Of a stretch of 64,000 nucleotides of DNA, positions 7,836-16,551 are shown piece after piece (position 1 is the stretch's first letter; each line of letters opens with the position of its first letter). The stretch spans positions 1 through 64,000 of the forward strand of contig NZ_QURN01000010.1 in NCBI RefSeq assembly GCF_003403035.1, read 5' to 3'. The notes beneath the pieces were generated by a model. The model was given only the letters and a program-made list of their open reading frames with translations, did no database searches and had not been told where the DNA came from. This DNA is from Mesorhizobium denitrificans. Lineage in GTDB: Bacteria > Pseudomonadota > Alphaproteobacteria > Rhizobiales > Rhizobiaceae. The translations under genes and the position numbers were made by a program.

Positions 7836-8915
7836 CTATCCGGCGTGACGCAAGCTGACACCGCTGTTGCGGTCGAACAGTGCGACCTTGCGCGGGTTCC
7901 ACGCAAAGCGAACATCCTGTTCGATCTCGACATCCGTCGAAGCCGGAACGGTGGCACGCAACATGGTGTCGTCGATCCGCAGAGTGACGATCTTCTCAAC
8001 GCCATGATTTTCCACGTCATGCACCTTGGCCGCAACCGGCGCGCCAGATTCAAGAACCACATCTTCCGGGCGAATGCCGAATGTGAGCGGGCGATTGTCG
8101 GCCCCTGATGTGGCCAGCCCCTCATAGGGCAACTCGAAGGTCTTGGCTGAAATAACCGCCCGACCGCCCACCAGGGAACCCTTGATCAAATTCATGGGCG
8201 GTGAACCGACAAAGCTGGCAACGAAAGTATCGCGCGGATTGTCGTAGATTTCCTTCGGTGTTCCGGTCTGCACGAGATGGCCGTGATTGAGGACGCCAAC
8301 GCGGTCGCCCATCGACATGGCCTCGATCTGGTCATGCGTCACGAACAGAAAAGTTGCGCCCAGGCGGCGTTGCAGATCTTTCAACTCCGTGCGCAGCGAC
8401 TCGCGCAACTTGGCATCGAGCGCAGACAGCGGCTCATCCATCAGGAACACGCGCGGCTTGCGGACAATTGCACGGCCAATCGAAACGCGCTGCATTTCGC
8501 CACCGGAGAGACGGTCCGTCTTGCGCTCCAGCAAATGCTCGATGCGCAGCGTTTTGGCCGCCCGCCCAACGCGCTCCTTGATCTCATCATCCGGCACGCG
8601 GCGAATTTTCGACTTCAGCGGAAATTCCAGATTTTCGCGTACGGTATAGCGAGGGTATAGCGAATATTGCTGAAGCACGAGCGCGACATCGCGCTCTGCG
8701 GCACCCCAATCGCCCACATCGACGCCATCGATCAGAATCTGCCCGGAGGTCGGCTTTTCCAAGCCCGCAATCAGACGCAGCGTGGTTGTCTTGCCGGCAC
8801 CTGTTTCGCCAAGCAGCACAAAAAACTGCCCGTCTTCAATTTCGAGATTGAGCTTCTTCAGCGCCGTATGGCCGCCGAACGTCTTGGTGATATTCCTGAG
8901 TTCGATATGTGCCAT
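7836..8915 (-). CDS. Carbohydrate ABC transporter ATP-binding protein B (MalK/UgpC type)
   Basis: A 359-residue ATPase with Walker A GETGAGKTT (residues 36-44), Q-loop VLQQYSLYP, signature LSGGEMQRVSIGRA, Walker B VFLMDEPLSALDAK and H-loop FVTHDQ, then the C-terminal OB-fold (TOBE) domain typical of MalK-type importers. It is the last gene of a six-gene importer operon and the second of two complete ATPases there, which suggests a heterodimeric motor. Both ATPases have an E/D-M-Q-R signature in place of the commoner Q-x-Q-R, supporting descent from a common duplication. Confidence 0.92.
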   Translation of the reverse strand: MAHIELRNITKTFGGHTALKKLNLEIEDGQFFVLLGETGAGKTTTLRLIAGLEKPTSGQILIDGVDVGDWGAAERDVALVLQQYSLYPRYTVRENLEFPLKSKIRRVPDDEIKERVGRAAKTLRIEHLLERKTDRLSGGEMQRVSIGRAIVRKPRVFLMDEPLSALDAKLRESLRTELKDLQRRLGATFLFVTHDQIEAMSMGDRVGVLNHGHLVQTGTPKEIYDNPRDTFVASFVGSPPMNLIKGSLVGGRAVISAKTFELPYEGLATSGADNRPLTFGIRPEDVVLESGAPVAAKVHDVENHGVEKIVTLRIDDTMLRATVPASTDVEIEQDVRFAWNPRKVALFDRNSGVSLRHAG

Positions 8916-8939
8916 GTCAGTTCATCCGCGCCCTGAAAA

Positions 8940-10046
8940 TCACAACCGTACGCCGAGACTGTTGCCGCTGGCTGTATCAAAGAAATGCGTCTGTTCCGGG
9001 TCGATCCGTGCGTAGACCTTGTCGCCGGTTCGCTCGACATAGCCGCTGCGGGTGCGCGCGCGCAAAAGCTGCTCTCCCACCTTCAGGTCCACAATGTCAT
9101 ATGACCCAAGCGGCTCTATGAGATGAATCTCCACCGGCAGGTAGCCCTTCTTCTCTTCGCGCGAAACAAGCACACCTTCCGGGCGAATACCGAGCGCAAG
9201 TTGCCCGCTGCGGCTCCGCGCTGCATCCAGTTGAGAGATGAGTGCAGACGGAAAGCCGAAATTCTGGCCGCCCCCAAGACCGACTTCCGCGCTATCCTTA
9301 GAGGATTTCACTTCGGCAGGCGCGATGTTCATGACCGGGCTGCCGACAAACTGCGCGACGAACAGGTTTGAAGGGCGCGCATAAACTTCGGTCGGGCTGC
9401 CGACCTGCTGCAAGCGTCCCTCATGCATGATGACGATGCGATCCGCGAGGCTCATCGCCTCGATCTGATCATGCGTCACGTAGATGGTCGTCGATCCCTG
9501 CTTGACGTGCAGACGCTTGATCTCCGCACGCATTTCCTCGCGAAGCTTGGCATCCAGCGCGCCGATTGGCTCGTCCATCAGCATGGCTTTGGGACGACGC
9601 ACCAGTGCACGGCCGATTGCAACGCGCTGCATGTCGCCGCCGGAAAGCGCCGAGGGCCGCTTGTCCAACAGATCGTTGATACGCAGCACCTTCGCGATTT
9701 CACGCACGCGATTGTCGGTATCAGCCTTGCTCATGCGGGTAGCACGAAGCGGAAAGGCGATGTTCTCGAACACCGTCATGTGCGGGTAGAGCGAGAACGA
9801 CTGGAACACCATCGCGATGTCACGGTCGGAGCATTTGAGGTTTTGAACCGGCTGACCGTCGATCAGAATATCGCCTCTATCGATGGTTTCGAGACCGGCA
9901 ATGGCGCGAAGCGTCGTCGTCTTGCCGCAACCCGACTGGCCAAGCAAAACGATAAACTCACCATCCGCGATTTTCAGGTTCATGTCCTTGATGACCTGAA
10001 CCGCGCCGAAAAACTTCTGGACGTCCCGGAGTTCGATGCTGGTCAT
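8940..10046 (-). CDS. Carbohydrate ABC transporter ATP-binding protein A (MalK/UgpC type)
   Basis: A 368-residue MalK-type ATPase with Walker A GQSGCGKTT (residues 36-44), Q-loop VFQSFSLYP, signature LSGGDMQRVAIGRALV, Walker B AMLMDEPIGALDAK, H-loop YVTHDQ and a C-terminal regulatory TOBE region. The start overlaps the stop of the small membrane-protein gene by 4 bp, and the second ATPase gene follows 24 bp later. All catalytic motifs are intact in both ATPases, so neither looks like a decaying copy. Two-NBD operons of this type are known from the rhizobial glycerol importer, but the substrate here is unknown. Confidence 0.92.
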   Translation of the reverse strand: MTSIELRDVQKFFGAVQVIKDMNLKIADGEFIVLLGQSGCGKTTTLRAIAGLETIDRGDILIDGQPVQNLKCSDRDIAMVFQSFSLYPHMTVFENIAFPLRATRMSKADTDNRVREIAKVLRINDLLDKRPSALSGGDMQRVAIGRALVRRPKAMLMDEPIGALDAKLREEMRAEIKRLHVKQGSTTIYVTHDQIEAMSLADRIVIMHEGRLQQVGSPTEVYARPSNLFVAQFVGSPVMNIAPAEVKSSKDSAEVGLGGGQNFGFPSALISQLDAARSRSGQLALGIRPEGVLVSREEKKGYLPVEIHLIEPLGSYDIVDLKVGEQLLRARTRSGYVERTGDKVYARIDPEQTHFFDTASGNSLGVRL

Positions 10047-10267
10047 TGAACCGCCTCCCCCGAATGGCCGGAGCCTTCGTCATCATCCGGTACGACAGCC
10101 GCCTTCTCGCCACCAAACCAGTTGGTCAACATGAAGGTGACAAGGCCGATAATGATGATAGTCAGGCCATAGCGATGCAGGAACAGGTTCCACGGTTGGC
10201 AGAGTGCGATGATGCCAAGCACCATCACGACCTCCGAAATGTTCTGAAGCTTGTCGGCACGGATCAT
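10043..10267 (-). CDS. Small two-span membrane protein in ABC importer operon
   Basis: A 74-residue protein with two hydrophobic segments (about residues 13-27 and 33-51, the second containing YGLTIIIIGLVTFML) joined by a short loop with CQPWNLFLHRYG, and an acidic C-terminal tail rich in Asp/Glu/Gly. The start overlaps the upstream permease stop by 4 bp and the stop overlaps the ATPase start by 4 bp, so it is translationally locked into the transporter. It has no recognised catalytic motif. It could be an accessory subunit, analogous in position but not in sequence to GlpU of the rhizobial glycerol importer. Function unknown. Confidence 0.75.
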   Translation of the reverse strand: MIRADKLQNISEVVMVLGIIALCQPWNLFLHRYGLTIIIIGLVTFMLTNWFGGEKAAVVPDDDEGSGHSGEAVQ

Positions 10268-11223
10268 TTGCGGATCGCTCCGAATGTAACGCCGCGCAGA
10301 AGATGGTTGCGCAACAGGAAGGTGAAGATTGCCACCGGCAACAGGAACAGCAGTGTACCTGCGGCGATGACTGTCCAGTCCGGCAGACCGGAGCCCACCT
10401 GGCTTGGGATGAAGGGTGGCGCGGTCTGTGCGCGACGGTTGGTCATGATAAGCGCGAACGCATACTCGTTCCATGCCGTGATGAAGCAGAACACTGCTGT
10501 GGCGGCGATTCCTGTTGCGGCCTCCGGCAGCACGACCTTGAAGAAGGCCTGCATGCGCGTGTAACCGTCAACGAGCGCGGCTTCCTCATATTCTTTCGGG
10601 ATTTCATCCATAAAACCCTTCATCAGCCAGACCGAGAAGGACAGGTTGAAAGCCGTATAGAGAATGATGAGGCCAAGATGCGTATCGTTCAGCCCTACCG
10701 CGCGGTACATAAGGAACATGGGAATTGCGACGACGACAGGCGGCAGCATGCGCGTCGATAGAATGAAGAAGAGCAAATCGCCCTCCCCCTTAACCTTGAA
10801 GCGCGAGAAGCCATAGGCCGTCAGCGTGCCCATGCCCACCGCCAGAATGGTGGACACGATCGCAACGATCAGCGAGTTCATGAAGCGGCTGGGATAGCCC
10901 GACCATTGAACATTGCCCTTGCCATCGCGCACTACCTTTTCGCCGCCGTCGAACACCATGCGCTCCCACCACGGAGCAGCAGCATATTCTTCCGGCGTGG
11001 GCGGAGTGCGAAGTTGCGAGCGCTTGGTGAACAGCTTCACGAAAGGCGAAACTTCCGGCGTGAACACCACTGTCGGCGGGATCGTGGTGGACAGATTGCG
11101 CGGTTTGAAGGCCGTAGATGCAATCCAGTAGATCGGCGCGAGGAAGATCATGGTGACGATCAACACACCCACAATTGCGAGCCTGTTGAGCGAGCGTTCT
11201 GTAGAGGTGGTGACGGCAGCCAT
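10264..11223 (-). CDS. Carbohydrate ABC transporter permease (MalG type)
   Basis: A 319-residue inner-membrane permease with an N-terminal span, a periplasmic domain that is long for MalG proteins (about residues 35-105), and the conserved EAA loop that contacts the ATPase (YEEAALVDGYTRMQAFFKVVLP). The late W-N-E-Y-A-F segment is also typical. It begins 1 bp after the partner permease stop and overlaps the small membrane-protein start. It pairs with the MalF-type subunit to form the heterodimeric channel. Confidence 0.92.
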   Translation of the reverse strand: MAAVTTSTERSLNRLAIVGVLIVTMIFLAPIYWIASTAFKPRNLSTTIPPTVVFTPEVSPFVKLFTKRSQLRTPPTPEEYAAAPWWERMVFDGGEKVVRDGKGNVQWSGYPSRFMNSLIVAIVSTILAVGMGTLTAYGFSRFKVKGEGDLLFFILSTRMLPPVVVAIPMFLMYRAVGLNDTHLGLIILYTAFNLSFSVWLMKGFMDEIPKEYEEAALVDGYTRMQAFFKVVLPEAATGIAATAVFCFITAWNEYAFALIMTNRRAQTAPPFIPSQVGSGLPDWTVIAAGTLLFLLPVAIFTFLLRNHLLRGVTFGAIRK

Positions 11224-11224
11224 C

Positions 11225-12130
11225 TCAGCGTTCCTTCACCTTGTTCAGGTATTTGACATAGATATTGGTGATAGCCAGCACCATGAGCAGCACGATGTAA
11301 GCGAAGGCGCAGGACATGCCGGTCTGCCATTCCTGAAACGCCATTTTGTAAAGCCGGATGGAGATCAGCTCGGTCGTCGGCTGGCTTGTCAAAACATAGG
11401 CCAGATCGAATGTTTTGAACGCCTCCATCGTGCGGAAGATGATTGCAATCATCAGGATCGGCGCGACCAGCGGCAGCGTGATGCGAAAGAAGGTGTAGAA
11501 CGGACCTGCCCGATCAATCGCCGCTGCCTCGTAGAGATGTTTCGGCACCGCTGAAAGGCCCGCGAGCGAAAGCAGCATCACGAAGGGCGACCACATCCAG
11601 ATGTCAGTGATTGCAACCGCGTAGAGCGCCATCCGGGGATTGGCCAGCCATTCAAATGTACCCAATCCGAGCGCATAATTGATGATGCCGAAGGAAGGAT
11701 CGTAGAGCAGCTTCCAGAACAGGCCGACCACCGCCATCGATAGCATCATGGGCAACAGCAAAAGCGTGGTGAGCAACCCCTTGAACGGAATTGTTCGGTT
11801 AAGCAGCATGGCAGTTCCGAAACCCACCAGCACCTGGCCGACAACTGAAACAATCACGTATTTCGCAGTGATCGCGAAATTGTTCCAGATGAATGGATCG
11901 TTCAGAAGCGCACGATAGTTCTGCAACCCGACAAAATTGGCAGGTGAATTTGTGGAAGCCCGAAAATCTGTAAACGAGTATCCCAGCGAGTAGATCAGGG
12001 GAAACACGTTAAAGACGATCAGAAAGACGATCGTCGGGACGATGAAGAGATTTCGGATTGCAATATCGCTCATGCCGCGAGCGGCGGCGCGCGATTTTGG
12101 GTCAAGCGACGTCATGACTGCCGTAGCCAC
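11225..12130 (-). CDS. Carbohydrate ABC transporter permease (MalF type)
   Basis: A 301-residue permease with six or so transmembrane segments and the EAA motif (LYEAAAIDRAGPFYTFFRITLP). I place the start at a GTG (12130) because GAGGAG lies 7 bp upstream; the ATG 15 bp further in has no such site. Together with the MalG-type partner it forms the translocation path of the importer. It is separated from the binding-protein gene by a Rho-independent terminator-like hairpin, so it is expected to be expressed below the SBP. Confidence 0.88.
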   Translation of the reverse strand: MATAVMTSLDPKSRAAARGMSDIAIRNLFIVPTIVFLIVFNVFPLIYSLGYSFTDFRASTNSPANFVGLQNYRALLNDPFIWNNFAITAKYVIVSVVGQVLVGFGTAMLLNRTIPFKGLLTTLLLLPMMLSMAVVGLFWKLLYDPSFGIINYALGLGTFEWLANPRMALYAVAITDIWMWSPFVMLLSLAGLSAVPKHLYEAAAIDRAGPFYTFFRITLPLVAPILMIAIIFRTMEAFKTFDLAYVLTSQPTTELISIRLYKMAFQEWQTGMSCAFAYIVLLMVLAITNIYVKYLNKVKER

Positions 12131-12169
12131 TGCAAGTCTCCTCGGATGCGGCAATCGTAAGCCGGCAGT

Positions 12170-12203
12170 TAAGAAAAAGAAGGGGTCGGAAAGCCCGACC
12201 CCT
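12170..12203 (-). terminator. Rho-independent-type hairpin between SBP and permease
   Basis: A perfect 9-bp stem (AGGGGTCGG / CCGACCCCT, 12181-12203), read on the minus strand, is followed by TCTTTTTCTT. It lies 15 bp after the SBP stop. It looks like a genuine but leaky terminator, since the permease has no obvious promoter of its own. Confidence 0.75.
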
Positions 12204-12217
12204 CCCGCGAACTATAG

Positions 12218-13528
12218 CTACTTCAGACGGCCATACTTCTTGAACGTTTCCGTCCAGTCCTTTGCAAGGGCGTCAAGCGTTTCTTTCGAGGTGCCTTCGC
12301 CACCGACAATTGCCGGATAAACACGCTGGTTAAGCTGGGTAAGCAGCTCTGCGTATTCCGGAACAGCCCAGAAGTCTTTCACCTTGAACATGGTGTCGTA
12401 GAACGCCTTGTTGTAAGGCGTTGCCTTCTGGAAAGCTTCAGACTCCAGAACAGCCTTGTTGCAGGTATAGCCACCGAGCTCGGCCCAGCGCTTCTGCGTC
12501 TCGTCCTTGATGAACCATTTCAGGAACTTGAACGCCTCTTCCTTGTTCTCGGAATAGGACACAATCGAGATGCCCTGCCCGCCAAGCGCTGCGTACTGAT
12601 CGCCGCCCGGACCTGCAGGATTTGCAAAGAACCCAGTATTCTTCGCATGTGGATTGGTCGATTCGTTGAGCAGTGCCGGGAAGAAGGCAAAGTAGTTCAT
12701 GCTCATCGCCGCCAGACCTTCGGTGATGGCCTGGTTATCTTCAACGAAGAAGGTCTTGGCCCAGCCCGGAGGCGTGAACTTGTACAGTTCCTTATAGGCA
12801 TCAAGCGCTGCAACGGCTTTATCTGAATTGATGTATCCTTCGACCTGATACGTCTCGGGATTGCCAAGATCGCCACCGTAGGAGAACAGCGCGTTCTCAA
12901 AACCCATCGCCATCGCGTCGTATGAGTTATCGGTGTAGATTGCTACGCCATAGCGCTTCTCATCCGGACGATGGAAAAATTCGGAAATGTCGCGCAGTTC
13001 TTTCCAGGTCTTGGGAGCGTCGAGTTCATAGCCGTACTTGGCTTTGAACGCTTCCTTCTCCTTGGGATCTTCGAACCAATCCTTACGATAGGACCAGCCA
13101 ACCGCATCGCCTTCGGCTGGGATCGACCAATACTTGCCGCTATTGCCGGGGTATTCGGCATAGAACTTGACCGTGGCGGGCGCCATTGTTTCGAGAACCT
13201 TGTTCTCTTTCACGAAGTCGGTGAGATCGACATAGTGACCCGCTTCCGAAGCCGCACCGAGCCATTGCGAGTCACCCACGATAAGGTCGTAGGCGGAACC
13301 TTTGGCGTTAAATTCGGTGAATGCCTTTGTCTGGAAGTCCGACCACGGCGTTGTTTCCACCGTAACCTTTACGCCGGTTTCTTTTTCATACTCGTTGGCG
13401 AGTTCCTGAAGATAGTTTGCAGGATCCCACTCGGCCCAGAAAATAGTCAGTTCCTGCGCAAACACTGATGTCGTGCAGGCGAGCGATAGTCCGATGCCGG
13501 CCAGTATGCCGGTTAGTCTCTTGCGCAT
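12218..13528 (-). CDS. Carbohydrate ABC transporter substrate-binding protein (family 1)
   Basis: A 436-residue MalE/UgpB-like extracellular solute-binding protein. A Sec signal peptide (MRKRL, hydrophobic core, cleavage near VFA-QE at residue 24) is followed by the family-typical opening ELTIFWAEWDPANYLQEL. The mature protein contains many aromatic residues (WSDFQ, YWSIP, WAEWD) of the sort that line sugar pockets. A GGGAGGAAC site precedes the ATG. It is the first gene of a six-gene operon, and two TGGTNNNACCA dyads lie 156 and 221 bp upstream of its start. It presumably imports the substrate of the isomerase/enolase/dehydrogenase operon encoded convergently. Confidence 0.92.
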   Translation of the reverse strand: MRKRLTGILAGIGLSLACTTSVFAQELTIFWAEWDPANYLQELANEYEKETGVKVTVETTPWSDFQTKAFTEFNAKGSAYDLIVGDSQWLGAASEAGHYVDLTDFVKENKVLETMAPATVKFYAEYPGNSGKYWSIPAEGDAVGWSYRKDWFEDPKEKEAFKAKYGYELDAPKTWKELRDISEFFHRPDEKRYGVAIYTDNSYDAMAMGFENALFSYGGDLGNPETYQVEGYINSDKAVAALDAYKELYKFTPPGWAKTFFVEDNQAITEGLAAMSMNYFAFFPALLNESTNPHAKNTGFFANPAGPGGDQYAALGGQGISIVSYSENKEEAFKFLKWFIKDETQKRWAELGGYTCNKAVLESEAFQKATPYNKAFYDTMFKVKDFWAVPEYAELLTQLNQRVYPAIVGGEGTSKETLDALAKDWTETFKKYGRLK

Positions 13529-13683
13529 GATGGTTCCTCCCTTTCGCGCGCGCTGAGTTGCCGCCTCAAGCCGGCCTCTTCCGGTAGTGCGACAGCAATG
13601 CTGGAAACGCTTATCTTGCCTTAGGCCCTCCGCGGCCTCGATTCGCTGAACTCCTCAGATCGCGAACCGCCTTCTCATCAAAC

Positions 13684-13694
13684 TGGTAGTACCA
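13684..13694. promoter_or_regulatory. GntR/FadR-type operator, copy 3
   Basis: TGGTAGTACCA (arms TGGT/ACCA) lies 156 bp upstream of the importer SBP start. Centre-to-centre distance to copy 4 is 65 bp. Confidence 0.6.
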
Positions 13695-13748
13695 AATCCG
13701 ACATGTCGTCAAGACGATTTCGAGAATTCACGCATACGCGCGATAATC

Positions 13749-13759
13749 TGGTCCAACCA
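13749..13759. promoter_or_regulatory. GntR/FadR-type operator, copy 4 (near-perfect dyad)
   Basis: The core TGGTCCAACCA extends to the dyad ATCTGGTCCAACCAGAT with perfect 7-bp arms. It lies between the TetR stop (13774) and the importer promoter, so it belongs to the importer, not to the TetR gene. Confidence 0.7.
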
Positions 13760-13773
13760 GATAGTCATTAGGA

Positions 13774-14382
13774 TTAGGTGTTTGCCTCCCCTTCTGCCGC
13801 TTGGATCAGGGCGGAAGCCGCCCAGCGGCTTACGGACAGTGCCTCCTGCACATCCAAGCCCCAAATATCCTTCAACACGACAAGCACCTCAACCCCAAAC
13901 ACCAGGGATAAGGCCTGTGCGAGTCGATCAAACCGACGCTTTGATAAGCGCCCGGACAAGGGAGCGATGGCCGAGCGCAAAAGATCAATTCTATGCCCAC
14001 GCGTGAACTGCGGTTCCTCGCCCAACGTGCCGGCCTGACGTTTTGCCCACTGTTCCAAAGACAAGCGCAGTGCGGCTTTGAAAGTGGCCTCAAATTCATC
14101 GATTCGTGGCATGGACAGGTCGAGCAAATCCGCCATCCGCCGTTCCGCATTGGTCGAGCGCGACTTCCAGTCAAGGATAGGTCCAAGTCCCTCATCGACC
14201 ACAGCCTGCACAAGAGCAGCTTGGCTGGGAAAATAGCGATAGGCCGTTGCTCGGGAAACGCCCGCCGCCTCCGCAACTTCGCTCACCGATGGGGTCTGCC
14301 CCTGTTGCATAAGTTGCATCGCGGTTTGCAGTATCAGTCGCCGCGTGCGGGCGCGCGGACCACGCGCAGCGGTGACTGTCAT
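13774..14382 (-). CDS. TetR/AcrR family transcriptional regulator
   Basis: A 202-residue regulator with an N-terminal helix-turn-helix (ARTRRLILQTAMQLMQQ, then VSEVAEAAGVSRATAYRYFPS) and a divergent C-terminal ligand domain. It is divergent from the Tm-1-like operon, and a strong inverted repeat lies between them, so it most likely controls that operon and itself. I place the start at ATG 14382. An in-frame ATG at 14409 would put the N-terminus inside the operator, and neither has a strong ribosome-binding site. The ligand is unknown. Confidence 0.85.
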   Translation of the reverse strand: MTVTAARGPRARTRRLILQTAMQLMQQGQTPSVSEVAEAAGVSRATAYRYFPSQAALVQAVVDEGLGPILDWKSRSTNAERRMADLLDLSMPRIDEFEATFKAALRLSLEQWAKRQAGTLGEEPQFTRGHRIDLLRSAIAPLSGRLSKRRFDRLAQALSLVFGVEVLVVLKDIWGLDVQEALSVSRWAASALIQAAEGEANT

Positions 14383-14393
14383 TTCACTTGATT

Positions 14394-14429
14394 GACGTGA
14401 GACTTCCATATCAATATGATACTCACGTC
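14394..14429. promoter_or_regulatory. Probable TetR operator between divergent genes
   Basis: Inverted 8-bp arms GACGTGAG (14394-14401) and CTCACGTC (14422-14429) enclose an inner dyad TATCA-N3-TGATA (14409-14421). The nested symmetry is centred at 14411-14415, immediately upstream of the TetR start and about 75 bp before the Tm-1-like gene. Confidence 0.65.
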
Positions 14430-14503
14430 TCACAATTTTGCAATCGGCATTGTTGCGGAGACGGTTGCCGCCAGCGGAGCGCGAGCAACAGGGAGGACTG
14501 CCC

Positions 14504-15700
14504 ATGAAACGCGTTTACGTGGTCGGCACGGCCGACACGAAGGGAGAAGAATTGGCGTGGCTGGCGCAGCGCATCGCCGACGCAGGCGTTCCTGTCATGC
14601 GCGTCGATGTGGGAACGCGAGCGCCAACCGTCGATGTCGATATTGCAGCTGACATCATTGCGTCTCACCATCCGAACGGCGCGGCAGCAGTGCTGGGCAC
14701 GGATGACCGAGGCACAGCCGTTACAGCGATGGGCGCGGCGTTTTCGGCTTTCGTCGCGACGCGCAACGATATTGCCGGCATTGTGGGCATTGGCGGCGGC
14801 GGTGGAACGTCGATCATCACCGCCGGCATGCGTACGCTGCCGCTCGGCCTGCCGAAGCTGATGATCTCGACACTCGCATCCGGCGACGTCGCGCCTTATG
14901 TCGATGTTTCCGACATCATCATGATGCCGTCGGTGACGGATTTCGCAGGCCTGAATCGCCTGAGCAGAACCATATTGCACAACGCGGCGCAGGCTATTGC
15001 CGGCATGGCTCTAAGCCCTGCGACGGAAGAAGGCGGTAAGCCTGCAATCGGGCTAACCATGTTCGGCGTCACGACGCCATGTGTGATGGCCATCAGCGAG
15101 CAATTGCGCAACCGCTATGATTGCATGGTGTTCCACGCCACCGGCACTGGCGGGCGCTCCATGGAAAAGCTGGCCGATAGCGGGCTGCTGGCAGGCATCA
15201 TCGACATCACGACGACTGAGGTTTGCGACCTGCTTATGGGCGGCGTGTTGCCCGCAACGGATGATCGCTTCGGCGCAGTTGCGCGCACCAAACTGCCTTA
15301 CGTCGGATCGGTCGGTGCCCTGGACATGGTGAACTTCTGGGCACCGGAGACCATTCCAAATCGCTACAAGGGCCGGCTCTTCTACGAACATAACCCCAAC
15401 GTCACGCTGATGCGCACGACGCCGGAGGAATGCGTTCGCATCGGCGAATGGATCGCGGAACGGCTGAACCGCTGTGAGGGCGAGGTCCGCTTTCTCATTC
15501 CCGAAAAGGGCATTTCGGCAATCGACATCGAGGGCGGTACCTTCTTCGATCATGGAGCGGACACGGCCCTTTTCAACACTATCGAATCTGCGCTGAAGCA
15601 GACAGCGCGGCGCAAGCTGATCCGCCTTCCGCTGCACATCAACGATCCTGAATTCGCCAGCGCGGCTGTCGCCGCATTCGAAGAAATCGCCAACCGCTGA
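14504..15700 (+). CDS. Tm-1-like ATP-binding protein (UPF0261 family)
   Basis: A 398-residue UPF0261 protein, homologous to the N-terminal half of the tomato Tm-1 resistance protein. It opens with the family hallmark [18 protein letters not shown] and has a glycine-rich [13 protein letters not shown] loop (nucleotide-binding region) and the [15 protein letters not shown] segment. The start is ATG 14504, preceded by GGGAGGA at suitable spacing; the longer frame overlaps the operator. It is followed 8 bp later by the TIM-barrel partner that corresponds to the C-terminal half of plant Tm-1. The bacterial function is not established. The operon setting with a cupin and a TetR regulator suggests small-molecule metabolism. 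Confidence 0.9.
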   Translation: MKRVYVVGTADTKGEELAWLAQRIADAGVPVMRVDVGTRAPTVDVDIAADIIASHHPNGAAAVLGTDDRGTAVTAMGAAFSAFVATRNDIAGIVGIGGGGGTSIITAGMRTLPLGLPKLMISTLASGDVAPYVDVSDIIMMPSVTDFAGLNRLSRTILHNAAQAIAGMALSPATEEGGKPAIGLTMFGVTTPCVMAISEQLRNRYDCMVFHATGTGGRSMEKLADSGLLAGIIDITTTEVCDLLMGGVLPATDDRFGAVARTKLPYVGSVGALDMVNFWAPETIPNRYKGRLFYEHNPNVTLMRTTPEECVRIGEWIAERLNRCEGEVRFLIPEKGISAIDIEGGTFFDHGADTALFNTIESALKQTARRKLIRLPLHINDPEFASAAVAAFEEIANR

Positions 15701-15708
15701 GGCCAAAA

Positions 15709-16539
15709 ATGCCCTCCATTCCGCGCAAGAAAATTCTTGAAAAGTTTAATGACATGGTTGCCCGACGCATCCCGGTTGTGGGTGGCGGCGCAGGCACCGG
15801 CCTGTCCGCGAAGGGCGAAGAAGCAGGCGGCATCGACCTGATTATCATCTACAATTCAGGCCGCTACCGCATGGCCGGACGCGGCTCTGCTGCAGGGCTT
15901 CTGGCCTATGGCAACGCCAATGAAATCGTCAAGGAAATGGCGGTTGAGGTGTTGCCGGTCGTGAAGCACACGCCCGTGCTTGCCGGCGTCAACGGCACAG
16001 ACCCGTTTATCCTGATGCCCCGCTTTCTCGCGGAACTGAAGGATATGGGCTTCTCCGGCGTGCAGAACTTCCCCACCATCGGCCTGTTCGATGGTGTCAT
16101 GCGCCAGAGCTTCGAGGAAACCGGCATGGGCTACGGCCTTGAGGTGGACATGATCTCGCAGGCTCACGCGCTGGACCTGCTCACCACGCCCTACGTGTTC
16201 AACCCGGATGAGGCGACTGCGATGACCAAGGCCGGGGCCGACATCATCGTCGCCCATATGGGCGTGACAACGGGCGGCTCAATTGGAGCAACCAGCGCCA
16301 AGACGCTGCAATCTTGCGTCGGTGAGATTGACGCAATTGCCGAGGCGGCGCGCAAGGTACGCAAGGATGTGATCGTGCTCTGCCATGGCGGACCGATCGC
16401 CATGCCGAACGATGCGGACTTCATCCTCAAGAACGCCAAGAACTGCCACGGTTTTTATGGCGCCAGTTCGATGGAGCGCCTGCCCGTCGAAACTGCACTC
16501 GCCGAACAGACCAGAAAATTCAAATCAATTCAGTTTTGA
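15709..16539 (+). CDS. Phosphoenolpyruvate hydrolase-like TIM-barrel protein (Tm-1 C-terminal type)
   Basis: A 276-residue protein of the PEP-hydrolase-like family, matching the C-terminal domain of plant Tm-1. Conserved stretches include [19 protein letters not shown] near the N-terminus, [23 protein letters not shown] and [12 protein letters not shown]. Its fold is expected to be a TIM barrel with an acid-sugar or phosphate site. It starts 8 bp after the UPF0261 stop with GAGG upstream, so both halves are co-translated. No specific reaction can be assigned with confidence. Confidence 0.88.
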   Translation: MPSIPRKKILEKFNDMVARRIPVVGGGAGTGLSAKGEEAGGIDLIIIYNSGRYRMAGRGSAAGLLAYGNANEIVKEMAVEVLPVVKHTPVLAGVNGTDPFILMPRFLAELKDMGFSGVQNFPTIGLFDGVMRQSFEETGMGYGLEVDMISQAHALDLLTTPYVFNPDEATAMTKAGADIIVAHMGVTTGGSIGATSAKTLQSCVGEIDAIAEAARKVRKDVIVLCHGGPIAMPNDADFILKNAKNCHGFYGASSMERLPVETALAEQTRKFKSIQF

Positions 16540-16551
16540 GCGGAGATTGAA

